64,000 bases of DNA from Lepidostoma basale (lineage: Eukaryota > Arthropoda > Insecta > Trichoptera > Lepidostomatidae), in NCBI GenBank assembly GCA_022606425.2, contig JAHDVF020000671.1:1-64000 (forward strand). The letters are read 5' to 3'. Below are positions 9,853 through 19,502 of this stretch, piece by piece (positions within the stretch are counted from its first letter, which is position 1; every line of letters begins with the position of its first letter). The notes under the pieces were generated by a model. The model had not been told where the DNA came from. It ran no database searches and saw nothing but the letters and a program-made list of their open reading frames with translations. The position numbers and the translations under genes are program-made.

Positions 9853-10132
9853 ACATCCAAATACAGCAATCCGCAAAATCTGTGAGGTCGAAGATATGGT
9901 CAGATGTAGACGTCAAAGACGGCGATACTGGCATCAACGCGTAGAAAGGATGAGCTCAAATAGGATACCACACATAGCTCTCCATGGAACGCCAAGCGGA
10001 CAACGCCGACCAGGAAGACCCCCGAAACGGTGGAAAGAAAGCTGGAGTTCAGCGTCTCAAGAGGACCCGCCTGAAATAACAGACTCCTGAGTCTACAAAA
10101 AGCGAAGAAGAAGAAGAAGACATCCAAATACA
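9853..10132 (+). mobile_element. LINE D 3' end with perfect 13-bp TSD
   Basis: The insertion 9866-10119 encodes IRKICEVEDMVRCRRQRRRY and a proline/arginine-rich end (SGQRRPGRPPKRWKESW), with a (GAA)n tail at 10104-10119. ACATCCAAATACA occurs at 9853-9865 and 10120-10132, a perfect target-site duplication that fixes the insertion limits. Confidence 0.85.
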
Positions 10133-10203
10133 CAATTTTAAGCTTCCAATGATTTACACCTGTCGGAAGAGTTATTGTTGTTCTCAACGGAACTGCAAAG
10201 TAT

Positions 10204-10790
10204 TTAACTAACTAACTAACTAACCATCACGCCGTCTCCCCGAAGGGGTAGGCAGAAAGAATGGACAGCCACACTTTTCTTTCCTGACATATTTCTCTCG
10301 CTTCCTCAACATTCATACATCGTGTCATGCACACGCGTCGATTTCTCAGACTCATCAAATGGCCGACAATCAATATTTAATTTTTTTTTTAAAAGACTAA
10401 TATCAAAGATTTAAATCAATGATATTAGAATTTATTTTACAATCTTCAATATGAGCAGAAAATAGCTCATTATTATGAAGAAGGAATCTGGTCGTGTCCA
10501 GGCTCGAACCCAAGTCCCCTAGATAAGGAGTCAAGCGTTCTATCCCCTAGACAACCACCCGATTTATTTGATCGTGCCACGTTTTCTTCGGTCCTCCTCT
10601 ATTTCTGGTTGCATTTACATTGTTAACATATCATTTTTTTACCAGTCTTTCTTCATTCATTCTTTCCATATGTCCAAGCCATCTTCATGATCCTTTCAGT
10701 ATTTTGTTCATAACACAATCATTCGCACCGCATTCACTTCTTATATTTTCATTCGATACTCTATCATACACAGAGTCTCCATATCCCCAA
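10204..10790 (-). mobile_element. LINE A1 3' fragment split by a SINE
   Basis: The minus strand reads from the NENIRSECG-like region to PFGETA and a (GTTA)n tail at 10204-10225. The element is broken at 10379-10558 by a tRNA-derived SINE. The halves join cleanly around the AATATT/GATTTATTTGATCG site of LINE A. Confidence 0.75.
10379..10558 (-). mobile_element. tRNA-derived SINE T1, copy 1
   Basis: The minus strand begins GGTGGTTGTCTAGGGGATAG (A-box-like TGTCTAGGGG) and has the B box GGTTCGAGCC, followed by a shared non-tRNA body (TCATAATAATGAGCTATTTTC-like) and a terminal A run. A second copy is at 16333-16462. It is inserted in LINE A1. Confidence 0.7.
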
Positions 10791-10867
10791 GTATTTATTT
10801 AATTGATAATTAATTAAACGATGTTTTTAACTACCCCGCTTGCATCTACACACTGGTCCACAAGTCT

Positions 10868-10905
10868 GTCGATGGCAGCGAGCCTGGCGAAACCGGTCGC
10901 TGTCT
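10868..10905 (+). ncRNA. Deleted hammerhead relic (ACCGGT type)
   Basis: GCC-T-GGC, GAAACCGGTC and helix I CAGC/GCTG are kept (10876-10879 with 10899-10902), but the CUGAN part of the core is deleted, leaving only GA. The same sequence sits inverted at 13568-13598. Inactive by inspection. Confidence 0.45.
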
Positions 10906-10983
10906 AAATAAAGACAAAAGTGGAAGTAGTAGTAGAACTTCCATTCAAAGATTCCATTTAAATAATTTGATTATATTATATCA

Positions 10984-11105
10984 CAATGTTGTATTACACC
11001 ATTTTTGAGAAGGTCTTGACAGCTGTTTCGCCAACCGATGTTGTCATGAGCTGATGAAACAGCTGTCTCAACATTCTAAAAAAGTGTATTATAAAAAATT
11101 GTCAC
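10984..11105. repeat. Palindrome with GAAACAGCTGTC arms
   Basis: GACAGCTGTTTC (11018-11029) and GAAACAGCTGTC (11056-11067) face each other, with extended inverted similarity in the flanks (CAATGTTGTATTACAC against GTGTATTATAAAAAATTG). The minus strand keeps CAACATCGGTTGGCGAAAC, a recognisable stem II, with CUCAUGA in place of CUGAUGA. Confidence 0.5.
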
Positions 11106-11325
11106 ATAATAACAGTTTTGTAAACGTTTGATATGTTTAAATAAATAAATAAAATAAATAATAATATCTTACCTCTAAAAAGATCCACCAGGAAAATTGG
11201 CACTTAGTATCACCAGCATTCACTTAAAAATAAAATCACTAAACTAAAGTCACTTTGAGTTCTCTGAAACCAAAAAAAATGGATTTAAAATTCAGGTTAA
11301 ATATAAACTTCACTTTTTGGGTTCT

Positions 11326-11520
11326 TATATTATGTAAATGGGAATGACATGTTTCGACCATCTAAGGGATTATCAAATGACATTATCAAATGCCTTAGAA
11401 GGGCGAAACATGTCTTTCCCATAAAATATAATAAAACTTCTAGAAAACTGACGTTTTCATTCGTATTAATTATTTAATATGGAGTTTTTACATCATTGTT
11501 AAAGAAACAATAAAACGTTT
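11326..11520. repeat. Inverted hammerhead-relic pair plus Penelope-type flank
   Basis: GACATGTTTCG (11346-11356) faces CGAAACATGTC (11404-11414), and the arms extend through GGGAATG / TTTCCC and TTATATTATG / CATAAAATATAA. The stretch to 11520 (TTATTTAATATGGAGTTTTT and neighbours) recurs at 5810-5870, 19080-19155 and 41260-41330. Interpreted as decayed terminal repeats of one Penelope-like family. Confidence 0.45.
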
Positions 11521-11654
11521 TTAATTTAACAGTTTATAATGGTAAAGTTAAAGCATAGTGTTTCGGCCAAATCAATGGACTATTTATTTTTTAAATTTTC
11601 GTATGAAGCATTCACTTTGTGGTAAGATATTTAATTGGCATGCGGTTATTTTAA

Positions 11655-11697
11655 TTGCTGACTAGTTTCGCTTGTACCTAAGCTTCCTCAGGGCTTC
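11655..11697 (-). ncRNA. Hammerhead ribozyme motif, ACTAGT type (left arm)
   Basis: The minus strand carries CTGAGGA, stem II GCTTA-GGTA-CAAGC (one mismatch), GAAACTAGTC. Helix I GCC/AGC has one mismatch next to the cleavage site. The core is complete; activity is uncertain. Confidence 0.6.
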
Positions 11698-11723
11698 GTA
11701 ATAACGCTTATTACTGTTATTAT

Positions 11724-11765
11724 GAAGCCCTGAGGAAGCTTGGGTACAAGCGAAACTAGTCGGCA
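11724..11765 (+). ncRNA. Hammerhead ribozyme motif, ACTAGT type (right arm)
   Basis: CTGAGGA at 11730-11736 fits CUGANGA; stem II GCTTG/CAAGC with loop GGTA at 11738-11751; GAAA at 11752-11755; palindromic stem III ACTAGT at 11755-11760; cleavage residue C at 11761; helix I GCC (11727-11729) with GGC (11762-11764). All core residues are present. Confidence 0.65.
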
Positions 11766-11814
11766 ATTAACCACCCTACTTATTTGAACGTACGTGATAC
11801 GTTCACTTTGACTG

Positions 11815-12245
11815 TATCATTCTACGCCTGAGACAAGACTCCCGAGGAAGATTATGTACTCCCAGCTTACCCAAGGGAAACGCTCACACGGTGGTCAAAG
11901 AAAACGCTTTAAGGACTCCCTTAAAGGAAACCTACAAAAGACTGGCATCGACTGTGATTGCTGGGAAAAGACTGCAGAAGACAGACCTAGGTGGAGAACA
12001 ACAGTACATCAAGGCACGCAAGACTTTGAAGCACAGCGCAGAGACGACGTCATAGAGAGGAGGAGGAGAAAGGAGAGACCACTGGGAGACGATGACGGCT
12101 CCACTACAGGCGCCTTCCCCTGCCCCAGATGCCCCAAAATATGTGTGTCCAGGATCGGGCTCTTCAGCCACATGCAGACCCACAACCGTGAAGGACAGTC
12201 TTCCTCGGACACGAGGGACAGCCGATGACCGATGATCCCGTATCA
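11815..12245 (+). mobile_element. LINE G C-terminus with a C2H2 finger
   Basis: An open frame of 124 codons begins MYSQLTQGKRSHGGQRKRFK and ends with a zinc finger CPRCPKICVSRIGLFSHMQTH-type arrangement (C-x2-C-x12-H-x3-H). This organisation, a Lys/Arg-rich linker then a single C2H2 finger, is typical of the C-terminal end of one non-LTR retrotransposon group. A shorter antisense copy lies at 38095-38565. It is 5'-truncated, so no active protein is expected. Confidence 0.7.
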
Positions 12246-13000
12246 CGTACGGGCTTGAGAAAAAGCAATGTACCTAAAATGTACAACGTTTTAGGGATAT
12301 GCGCGTGTGCCATCAAAACTTGAGCACAAGTCTTCATAAATATGATAGTTTGGCAGGCTAAGAATGCGGCCGAGTATTTGACGTTTCGTAATTTAAAAAA
12401 ATAAAATATTATATTATATAATTAAATTTCATTAATAAAAAACCTGCTTGTTTTTTGCACTTTTCTCGGAAAATAACCCAAAGGTAGGGCGGTTAAAATA
12501 ACCGCATACTGGTGAAAAACAAAGTGCAGTGTTTTTATTTCTATTTTATTTTTAATATAAATAATAATAAAACATATTTATTTTTTATTTTCATTTTTCG
12601 ATTTTTATCATTTTTTTGGTTAACGGTAAGATTTTGATTGGGCGTTCCATCCTCTCTGCCTGCTTCTCGCTAGTTACACTTTTGAGAGTAATTATCGATG
12701 AGCAATTCGCATTATTGGAACACATAAAGATTTGACCGAGTTTCCGTTGGCGAATAATATTTGTAACGGATCTGTTGTTCGGATGTGTGGAAGAAAAAAA
12801 GTCATCGTCGCCTCCAAACCGGAACACCCGGTAGAGCAATGTGGGCCACGTGATTGAAAATAGTATTTGTCACGTGTGACGCCGAAACGAACGCGGAACA
12901 ACGCATGGTAATCATGAACAACCAACCAGTACTAAGAAGAAATGAAAAAAAAACTAAATATTCCTTAATAAGGACTTAAAAGCGTTTACTGTGCAGAACA
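12246..13000. other. No assigned feature
   Basis: Contains short open stretches on the minus strand (12591-12925) of mixed composition. None resembles a known family, and no splice-bounded exon can be supported. Confidence 0.4.
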
Positions 13001-13002
13001 GA

Positions 13003-13240
13003 GGTTCCCAAACTATTTTGCCCCGTAGACCCCTTAGTGATTTCTTCTATTTTAGGTAAACCCATTTCTTTCGTAATGTTATTTTTTTATAAATTTATCT
13101 ATAAATATATAATTAGCTTTTGAAGCTGGCACAACTCACCTTAATAGAATTTACTGTAGAAAAGAAATCTTCGAAATAAAATATATTTAGTTTTAAAATT
13201 AAACATTTTAACTGTTAAATTTACAACACTGGTATAATAT
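13003..13240 (+). mobile_element. hAT-like terminus, single end
   Basis: CAGAGGTTCCCAAACTATTT followed by GCCCCGTAGACCCC matches the right terminus of the hAT-like element at 57598-58294. The other end could not be found, so the right boundary is a guess. Confidence 0.45.
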
Positions 13241-13249
13241 TATAGTAGA

Positions 13250-13495
13250 CGACCTTCGTGGCAGAGTGGTAAAAGCTCTGACTTCCATACCGAAAGTCCC
13301 GGGTTCGATTCCCGGCGATGGCAGTGTGATTGTCACACTGTCTTTGATCTGGTGTAGAATTCACGTGACAATTAAATGGCGATAGATTGGCTGCCTATCA
13401 CATGTCACGAGAATCAATATAATAGCTAAAAAATAAATTGTATACGGTAATAGGGTTCAAACGACCTGTTGTATACATAAAAAAATTGAAATTAA
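13250..13495 (+). mobile_element. tRNA-derived SINE T2, copy 1
   Basis: The head has an A box TGGCAGAGTGG and a B box GGTTCGATTCC about 45 bp apart. It is followed by a conserved body (GTGTGATTGTCACACTGTC, CACATGTCACGAGAATCAAT) and an A-rich end. No acceptor stem can be drawn, so this is a SINE and not a tRNA gene. Other copies are at 14073, 33116, 34276 and 37605. Confidence 0.8.
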
Positions 13496-13559
13496 AAATT
13501 AAAAAATATCACAAATAATAATAAATAAAAAATATGTTAACTACTTCCACTTTTGTCTT

Positions 13560-13660
13560 TATTTCGACAGCGACCGGTTTCGCCAGGCTCGCTGGGATCG
13601 ACAGACGCCCAGTCTGTTCGTTCTGAGGAAGCTACAGAGTGAATCCGGTGGGCGCTACTA
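13560..13660 (-). repeat. ACCGGT-type hammerhead relic and flank
   Basis: The minus strand carries CAGCGAGCCTGGCGAAACCG and GTCGCTG, as at 10868-10905, followed by an AATAAAGACAAAAGTGGAAG-type flank. The core is deleted. Confidence 0.4.
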
Positions 13661-13662
13661 AT

Positions 13663-13842
13663 TAACTAACTAACCATCACGCCGTCTCCCCGAAGGGGTA
13701 GGCAGAAAGAATGGACTGCCACACTTTTCTTTCCTGATTTCTCTCGCTTCTTCGACATTCATAAATTTCTCTGACTCCTCACGTGACCGACATTCAATAT
13801 TTAATTATTTGATCATACCACGTTTTCCTTGGTTTTGGCGCT
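13663..13842 (-). mobile_element. LINE A1 3' end (part of duplicated composite)
   Basis: A (GTTA)n tail and PFGETA terminus are followed by an abrupt end in the GRPRK region at TTGGTTTTG. The same junction to the next segment occurs at 32870-32885. Confidence 0.7.
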
Positions 13843-14072
13843 ACTAACTCAAATAAAATGGTTTGTACTAAGTAAAATATGGTTAATTATATTTAATTTA
13901 GATTATATGTTTTATCTATCTGAAATGTATGATTTAAAAAAAAAACATTTTAAGAAAGTTACTGGATTATTTTTTATTTATAGAACGCTTGGCTCCAGTT
14001 TTATGAGACATGGATTCAATACTAGATATGATCCAATTTCTTTTTTATAGTAATAAACCATTTCTGTTTAAA
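13843..14072. repeat. Unclassified segment, duplicated at 32880-33115
   Basis: About 230 bp (AACTCAAATAAAATGGTTTG..., GGCTCCAGTTTTATGAGACA, GATTCAATACTAGATATGAT) recur at 32880-33115 with the same neighbours on both sides: LINE A1 before and SINE T2 after. Origin unknown. Confidence 0.65.
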
Positions 14073-14335
14073 TTAGATCTTCGTAGCAGAATGGTAAGAG
14101 TTCTGACTGCCATACCGAAGGTTCCGGGTTCGAGTCCCGCCAATGGTAGTGTGATTGTCACACTTTCTTTGGTCTGGTGTAGAATTCACGTGACATAAAA
14201 TGGCCATATATTAGCTACCTATCACATGTCACGAAAATCAATATAATAGCTAAAAAAATCAGTGTATGCAGTTATTGGGTTTAAACATCCAGTTGTGTAT
14301 AATGTATATATATATTTTAATATTTTAAATTTTGA
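14073..14335 (+). mobile_element. tRNA-derived SINE T2, copy 2
   Basis: A box TAGCAGAATGG (one change), B box GGTTCGAGTCC, the GTGTGATTGTCACACTTTC body and an AT-rich 3' end. It follows the duplicated segment directly. Confidence 0.8.
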
Positions 14336-14339
14336 ACAA

Positions 14340-14640
14340 AAAAATTAAAGGATGATTCAGATGGTTTGGACAAATGGAAAGAATGAATGGTAAAAAATAT
14401 ATATGTTAACGATGTAAATGGAACTAAAATAGAGGAAGACCGAGGAAAACTTGGCACGAGCAAATAAATAAAATATTGAATATCGGCCACGTGAGGAGTC
14501 AGAGAAATCGACGCGCGTGCATAACACGATGTATTAATGTTGAGGAAGCGATAGAAATATGTCAGGAAAGAAATGCGTGGCAGTTCATTATTTCTGCCTA
14601 CCCCTTCGGAGAGACGGCGTGATAGTTAGTTGGTTAGTTT
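14340..14640 (+). mobile_element. LINE A1 3' end
   Basis: From IQMVWTNGKNE-like sequence through RGRPRKTWHEQ-type, NIGHVRSQRNRRACITRC and a degraded terminus to GTTAGTTGGTTAG. Frameshifts are present. Confidence 0.65.
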
Positions 14641-14839
14641 TTAAAAAAAGTGTACTTAAATAAATGGTACGTTTAAATTCTTCACTAGTAATTTGTTTCA
14701 AATGTGACAAATTAGTATAAGCTCTTATTACGTATATTGATATATGTAGAAATGAAGCTTGAAACTGGCAAAGGAAGAACATTATCAAGAATAACTTACA
14801 GAAGAAATAGTTATGAAACAAATAAATTGATTATTATTT

Positions 14840-15130
14840 AAAAAATATAAACTGTCACTAAGATGGTGTGAACATATGAAACAAATCAATGGGCACATAT
14901 TGATTAAAAAATTATTATTCAAACAGTACAATCAATAAAAGGTAGAGGAAATGCGAAAAAAATATGGGATAACAAAATTAATTCAAATTTTAAAAAAACG
15001 ACCAGTTCGAAGACGAGCATGCATTTGACTATAAAATATTATAGAAGAAACTAGAAATGTGTATCAGGATAAAACAGTGTGGCATTGAATCCTTTATGCC
15101 TACGCATGCAGAGAAATTGCGTCATAGTAT
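14840..15130 (+). mobile_element. Very old LINE A fragment
   Basis: Scattered matches to LINE A (CHXMKQIN, RRRACI-like, CQDKTVWH, RLCMQRNCVI) over 290 bp, with numerous substitutions and no surviving tail repeat. Confidence 0.45.
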
Positions 15131-15189
15131 TTTTTTTAAACATTTTTGGTCAATCACGTAATATTTGTAACTTTACTATATAATTATGA

Positions 15190-16000
15190 AATGAACTAAC
15201 TAACTAACCATCACGCCATTTCTCCGGAAAGGTAGACGGAAAGGATAGATCGCCATATTGGTCTATCCTGACATACCTTTCAAGCTTCCCATACAATTGA
15301 TGAATGTAATCTTAACGTGCACACTCATCGATTTTTCCGACTTCGAATGTGACCGCCTTTTGAATAGGGTGTTTTTTTAGAGGTATACAATACATATTCA
15401 AAATACATATTGCTATGATATTGGCTTTATTTAATAGATAATTTTATGCCATTATTGTTTAAATTTGATTTCGGGCATATGAGCGCCACGGCTAGCTCGA
15501 ATGAAGCGCAATCGTGAAGTCCAATTTTCGACAATTGTCATCTTTGTGGCTGCGTATTATCCACTAAAGTAAACGTGGTGCGAAAACGATCCATGGTCTT
15601 CCGAATAACTTGCTCGGATGGACGATTATGTCGACCATAAAATTGACGTAGTGCACGATAAGTTTGGCGAACCGAACCATGATTTTGAAAATATTTTTGC
15701 ACAATTTTCAAGCGCTGTTCTAACGTCAGCCTATTTATTATAAAATGGCAAAACGTATTAATTACAAATCAACTGTCAACTGTCAAATTGACAGTCTGTA
15801 AAAACAATGTTGTCAATTTAAAAACCAAACCTTTAAAAAAACACCTTATATTTGATTAATTCGGTCATGCCATGTTTTCCTTGGTCTTTCACGGCTTCTC
15901 TTTTCACTCAAACTGCTTGTATACAACATTTCAACAATTTTATTTGTGTATTGAATTATACGATTAAATAACTTATGAAAAATATAAAAAATAATATTCA
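15190..16000 (-). mobile_element. LINE A fragment split by a mariner MITE
   Basis: The minus strand has a (GTTA)n tail at 15193-15210 and a LINE A 3' end up to 15364, then continues at 15849-16000 (FGHAMFSLVFHGF-like antisense of the GRPRKTWHDQ region). The break is exactly where the 480-bp TIR element 15366-15848 is inserted. Confidence 0.7.
15366..15848. mobile_element. Mariner-type MITE in LINE A
   Basis: Ends are GGGTGTTTTTTTAGAGGT and, inverted, AAGGTGTTTTTTTAAAGGT, flanked by TA on both sides in the LINE A sequence. The interior matches the minus-strand N-terminal helix-turn-helix coding region of the element at 42373-42832 (LTxEQRLxIVQ), with deletions. A TA duplication is the hallmark of Tc1/mariner elements. 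It has no functional transposase. Confidence 0.7.
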
Positions 16001-16330
16001 CACACGATTATTTTTTTGGTAATGTAACAGTTTCACAATATAAGAACCCAAATTTTTAAAGTGAAAAAATACGTTTTTTTTGTTATATTATAATATGTAA
16101 TGTAGGTTAAAAAGAACGCACTTTTTAAGTTGAACACGTGAATGGACCGAACTGAATGCACTATGGTGAGAGAATGATCTTCGTCACAGCAAACATATGA
16201 GTTTTATCGTGAGATCGTGAACACATGGATGCGCAACCTTTTCTTAAACGAATTTTTTTATCAGGTCCTATGTGGACAGGTGACAAAATTTGTAACAAGC
16301 CTATTTCTTCCTATACAGTAGAAATGAAAT
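16001..16330. other. No recognisable feature
   Basis: AT-rich sequence without supported coding or repeat structure. Confidence 0.4.
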
Positions 16331-16332
16331 CC

Positions 16333-16462
16333 GAAGACAGCTGGCGGTCTAAAAGACAGTAAGCTTGGTTTCTGATCCAGGGGACTTGGGTTCAAGCCTG
16401 GATACGATCAGATTCCTTATAAAATAATGAGCTATTTTCTGTTCATATTGAAGATTGTAAAA
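16333..16462 (+). mobile_element. tRNA-derived SINE T1, copy 2
   Basis: GGCGGTCTAAAAGACAGTAAG head, B box GGTTCAAGCC and body AATAATGAGCTATTTTCTG. It is the same family as 10379-10558, with a mutated A box. LINE F follows directly. Confidence 0.65.
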
Positions 16463-16464
16463 TG

Positions 16465-16800
16465 CTGAGCCATGCTTGGAATCACCTTGAGGGACAGATT
16501 TAGAAACGAATTTATTCGACAGCAAAACAAGGTGACTGAGGTGGCTCTGAGGATGGACGGGCTGAAGTGGCGATGGGCTGGCCATATCTGTCGGAGAACC
16601 GACAGCCGATGGGGGAGACGGGTTTTTGAGTGGAGACCGCGTACAGGATTCCGCAGATTTGGACGTCCCCCTGACCGCTGGACCGACGATCTGAAGAGGA
16701 TTGCTGGACCTGGATGGATGGGAGCGGCAATGGATAGGGGGCTATGGCGTGCTTTGGGAGAGGCCTACATTCAGCAGTGGATGACAAACGGCTGATGATG
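16465..16800 (+). mobile_element. LINE F-like C-terminus with (GAT)n tail
   Basis: An open frame encodes LGITLRDRFRNEFIRQQNKV, then RWAGHICRRTDSRWGRRVFE, FGRPPDRWTDDLKRIAGPGW and ALGEAYIQQWMTNG, followed by GATGATGATGATGAA. This is the GHxxR...GRPxxRW(x)DDL terminus common to insect endonuclease-type non-LTR elements. The 5' part is missing. Confidence 0.75.
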
Positions 16801-17060
16801 ATGATGAAATTGTTCTCGTTTTGTTTTCTACGCTACTGTTATACAACAATAATCAGAACAAAATTCAAAATAAGATTCAGAATCAGAACGTAATTCAAAT
16901 AAGTATTCCTCTCTCCCTCTCTTGTCAAGTCTCGGGTTTAGGCTCTCTTACATAGAGATCAGTTCAGATGGGACGACTCTCTTTTAGAGTTTTTCCTGGT
17001 CTTTTTTATTGAGGTTTTCGGGGGTAAATGACGGGACTTTAAGATAGTTCTCTTTTAAAC
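16801..17060. other. No recognisable feature
   Basis: Short CT-rich tract (TCTCTCCCTCTCTTG near 16911) and nothing else supported. Confidence 0.4.
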
Positions 17061-17061
17061 G

Positions 17062-17582
17062 ATGTCCGTTCACAGTGGAGTTTTGGTCCCAACCCTTATG
17101 TATGGAAGCGAAGCATAGAACTGGCAGAAGAAAGATGAGAGCAGTATAAATGCGGTAGAGATGAGGTCCCTAAGACGTATGTATGGTAGAACGATGTACG
17201 ACAGAATTTCAAATGCTGATATTAGGAAAGAATGTAGAGCGAAAGAAGGTATTATGAACAAAATTAAGAAAGGATCGCTGCGTTGGTTCAGACATATGGA
17301 GCGCATGGGTGAAGAAAGAATGGTTGAAAAAGTATACGTTAACGATGTAAATGGAGTATGGAGTCGAGGTAGACCGAGGAAAACATGGCATGATCAAATT
17401 AATCAAATATTAAAGGTTGGTCATGTCAGAAACCGGAAGAATCGACGTGCGTGTATAACTCGGTGTATGAATGGGAAGGAATCTAAAGAGGTATGTCAGG
17501 ATAGAGTAGTGTGGCGATCTATTCTCTCTGCCTACCCCTGCGGGGAAACGGTGCGATGGTTTGTTGTTGTTGTTGTTGTTGT
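17062..17582 (+). mobile_element. LINE A2 3' end with (GTT)n tail
   Basis: A frame of ~140 codons (LRRMYGRTMYDRISNADIRK, WFRHMERMGEERMVEKVYVN, SRGRPRKTWHDQINQILKVG) ends SAYPCGETV-like and then GTT repeats at 17562-17582. Substitutions such as CG to TG suggest decay by methylated-cytosine mutation or age. Only the 3' third of the element is here. Confidence 0.8.
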
Positions 17583-18260
17583 CTCTTTTAAAAAGGATTT
17601 ATTTAAAATTTTAATATCTAAGATTCTTATATCCAGGTTAGACTTTAATTCACAGACATACATTGACGTAATGCTTTTTATTCTGATCTGTTCTTTAAAG
17701 AATGTCTTCTTCTTGGCAAGCGGAACACCAGCTATCTTTCCATCTTTTAGCTATCTTCTTGGATCATCAAAGAGTCTCGTGCATCACGATATTAGGAATC
17801 CTTGCTGGGTCCATCCTCTGGACTTGTTCCCTCAAGAATCGACTTCTTTGCCTACTCCATCTGATATTGTCATATTTGACAAAAATAGTTAAGTACGTTA
17901 ACTGCGTGTTGGCGACCCCTGCGTTTGCACCTTATAGTGAAATTACTATTCCGTTCTCCTTCCCGTTTGTCGGGGTTAGATTTTCAATGTAAGTTTTAAA
18001 AATGATAAAACTAAAAAAACACTTAAAACAAATTATTCTTACAAAATCAAATAAAAAGAAACTTCTATAAAATAATGTATGAGAACTATTTGATATAAAA
18101 GGTAGCAAAACATAGATTTGGCAGAAGAGAGTAAAAGGATAATGCCATGAAATGATGAGATATCTACGAAGAAAGCGCAGAAAAGCAATCTATGATTGAA
18201 TACCGAAAAAATATATATAAAGAAATGTATATGATGAAAGAATCACTCAAACGGTTTGGA
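17583..18260. other. Mostly unassigned; possible LINE D-like scrap
   Basis: 17695-17890 on the minus strand resembles a LINE D/D' terminus (a (GAA)n-like end, then PKRWKD-type antisense), but too weakly to assign. The rest is AT-rich. Confidence 0.35.
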
Positions 18261-18261
18261 T

Positions 18262-18436
18262 TTTTATTTTCATATTTTATTTCAATTTAAAACTTACTTA
18301 ATATGTTCGATTATACTTTCTATCCGATCGCGAATATCAGACGCAACGTTCATACTTATATTTTTAGATTTAAAACACGTCTTAATGCGCCCTTGAGGTG
18401 ATTACATCACAAAAACGGGCTTTAAAAGTTCTTCTT
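18262..18436 (+). mobile_element. CR1-like LINE 3' end
   Basis: Carries the shared 3' segment GCGCCCTTGAGGTGATTACA and CACAAAAACGGGCTTTAAAAG found at 34990-35235, 54060-54248 and, inverted, 28344-28400. The ORF is absent. Confidence 0.6.
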
Positions 18437-18579
18437 CATCTGTCCTGAAAAGTGAAGTGTTGAAAGTCCTGCCACACCTCCGTGGTGCATAGGGCCACAA
18501 GGAACCTTATCCACCCAAATCTTTCGCATGTCTAATGCCTTACATCATCCAAGCAAATTATTATTATTATTATATAATA

Positions 18580-19072
18580 AAAATGGCAGTGCACAATGTT
18601 GTTCTTCTACTGACCCTTATGTATGGAAGCAAACCATGGAATTGGCAAAAGAAGAATGAAAGTGGAAATGAGATCTCTTAGACGAATATGTGGATACTCT
18701 GTGTATAATAGAGTGTCGAATGAAAATATAAGAAGTGAATGCGTTGCGAATGATGGTGTTATGAACAAAATATTGAAAGAATCATTAAGATGGTTTGGAC
18801 ATATGTAAAGAATGAATGAAGAAAGAAGGATAAAAAAATTATATGTAAACTATGTAAATGGAACCAGAAATGGAAGAAGACCGAGGAAAACGTGGCACGA
18901 TCAAATAAATAAAATATTGAATTTCGGCTACGTGAGGAGAAGTCGACCCGCGTGCATGACACGATGTATGAATGTTGAGTAAGCGAGAGAAATATGTCAG
19001 GAAAGAAACGTGTGGCAGTCCATTATTTCTGCTACCCCTTCGGGGAAACGGCGTGATGGTTAGTTAGTTAGT
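18580..19072 (+). mobile_element. LINE A1 3' fragment
   Basis: From MAVHNVVLLLTLMYGSKPWN through LRRICGYSVYNRVSNENIRS and SLRWFGHM to a (GTTA)n tail at 19057-19072. A stop after WFGHM and small indels disrupt the frame. Confidence 0.75.
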
Positions 19073-19079
19073 TGGTAAT

Positions 19080-19155
19080 AAAACTTCTAGAAGAATGACG
19101 ATTACATTCGTATCAATTATTTAATATGGAGTTTTACAACATTGTTCAAGAAACA
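19080..19155 (+). repeat. Penelope-type terminal repeat scrap
   Basis: AATTATTTAATATGGAGTTTT and neighbouring bases match 11450-11515. No hammerhead is left. Confidence 0.4.
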
Positions 19156-19500
19156 ATAAATATTATTATTAATATTATAGGCTTGACTACGTTTGAAAAA
19201 CGAGCCAAGATCATCACAAATTTACCATTCATAAAAAATACCGCTAAATCTGGTACCCCGCGCAGAAAGCGACCGTGTTTATGGGAACGGTGTTGTTGGT
19301 AAAAAGGAACAAAGGATGAACGAGGCGGATGTTGGTTCCAAACTGATGACTGTTCGCTATTCAACTTTCACTACACGCGGAAGGAAAGGTCCGATCACCT
19401 TTGGCAAGATGAATTAACTTCAAAGCTTTAATACGAAATCTTCCCTTCGAAGATCATGTGCTGTATATCAAGACGAATAAATATCAAAAAAAAAAAAAAA
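19156..19500. other. Unassigned with a poly-A run
   Basis: A run of 18 A at 19485-19502 lies directly before an inverted (GTTA)n tail. No coding feature is supported. Confidence 0.4.
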
Positions 19501-19502
19501 AA

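Larger units (their letters stand above)
11650..11770. repeat. Near-perfect palindrome holding twin hammerheads
   Basis: The left arm (11652-11699) and right arm (11721-11768) are reverse complements with only a few differences around a ~20-bp AT-rich centre. Each arm is one complete ACTAGT-type hammerhead motif, one on each strand. Confidence 0.7.

Noticed and set aside
11854..12228. Host zinc-finger gene
   Set aside because: A single C2H2 finger after a Lys/Arg-rich tail, with an antisense sister at 38095-38565 that ends inside the finger. This is a LINE C-terminus.
13250..13330. tRNA gene (good A and B boxes)
   Set aside because: No acceptor stem pairs and the same sequence continues into a repeated non-tRNA body in five copies, so it is SINE T2.
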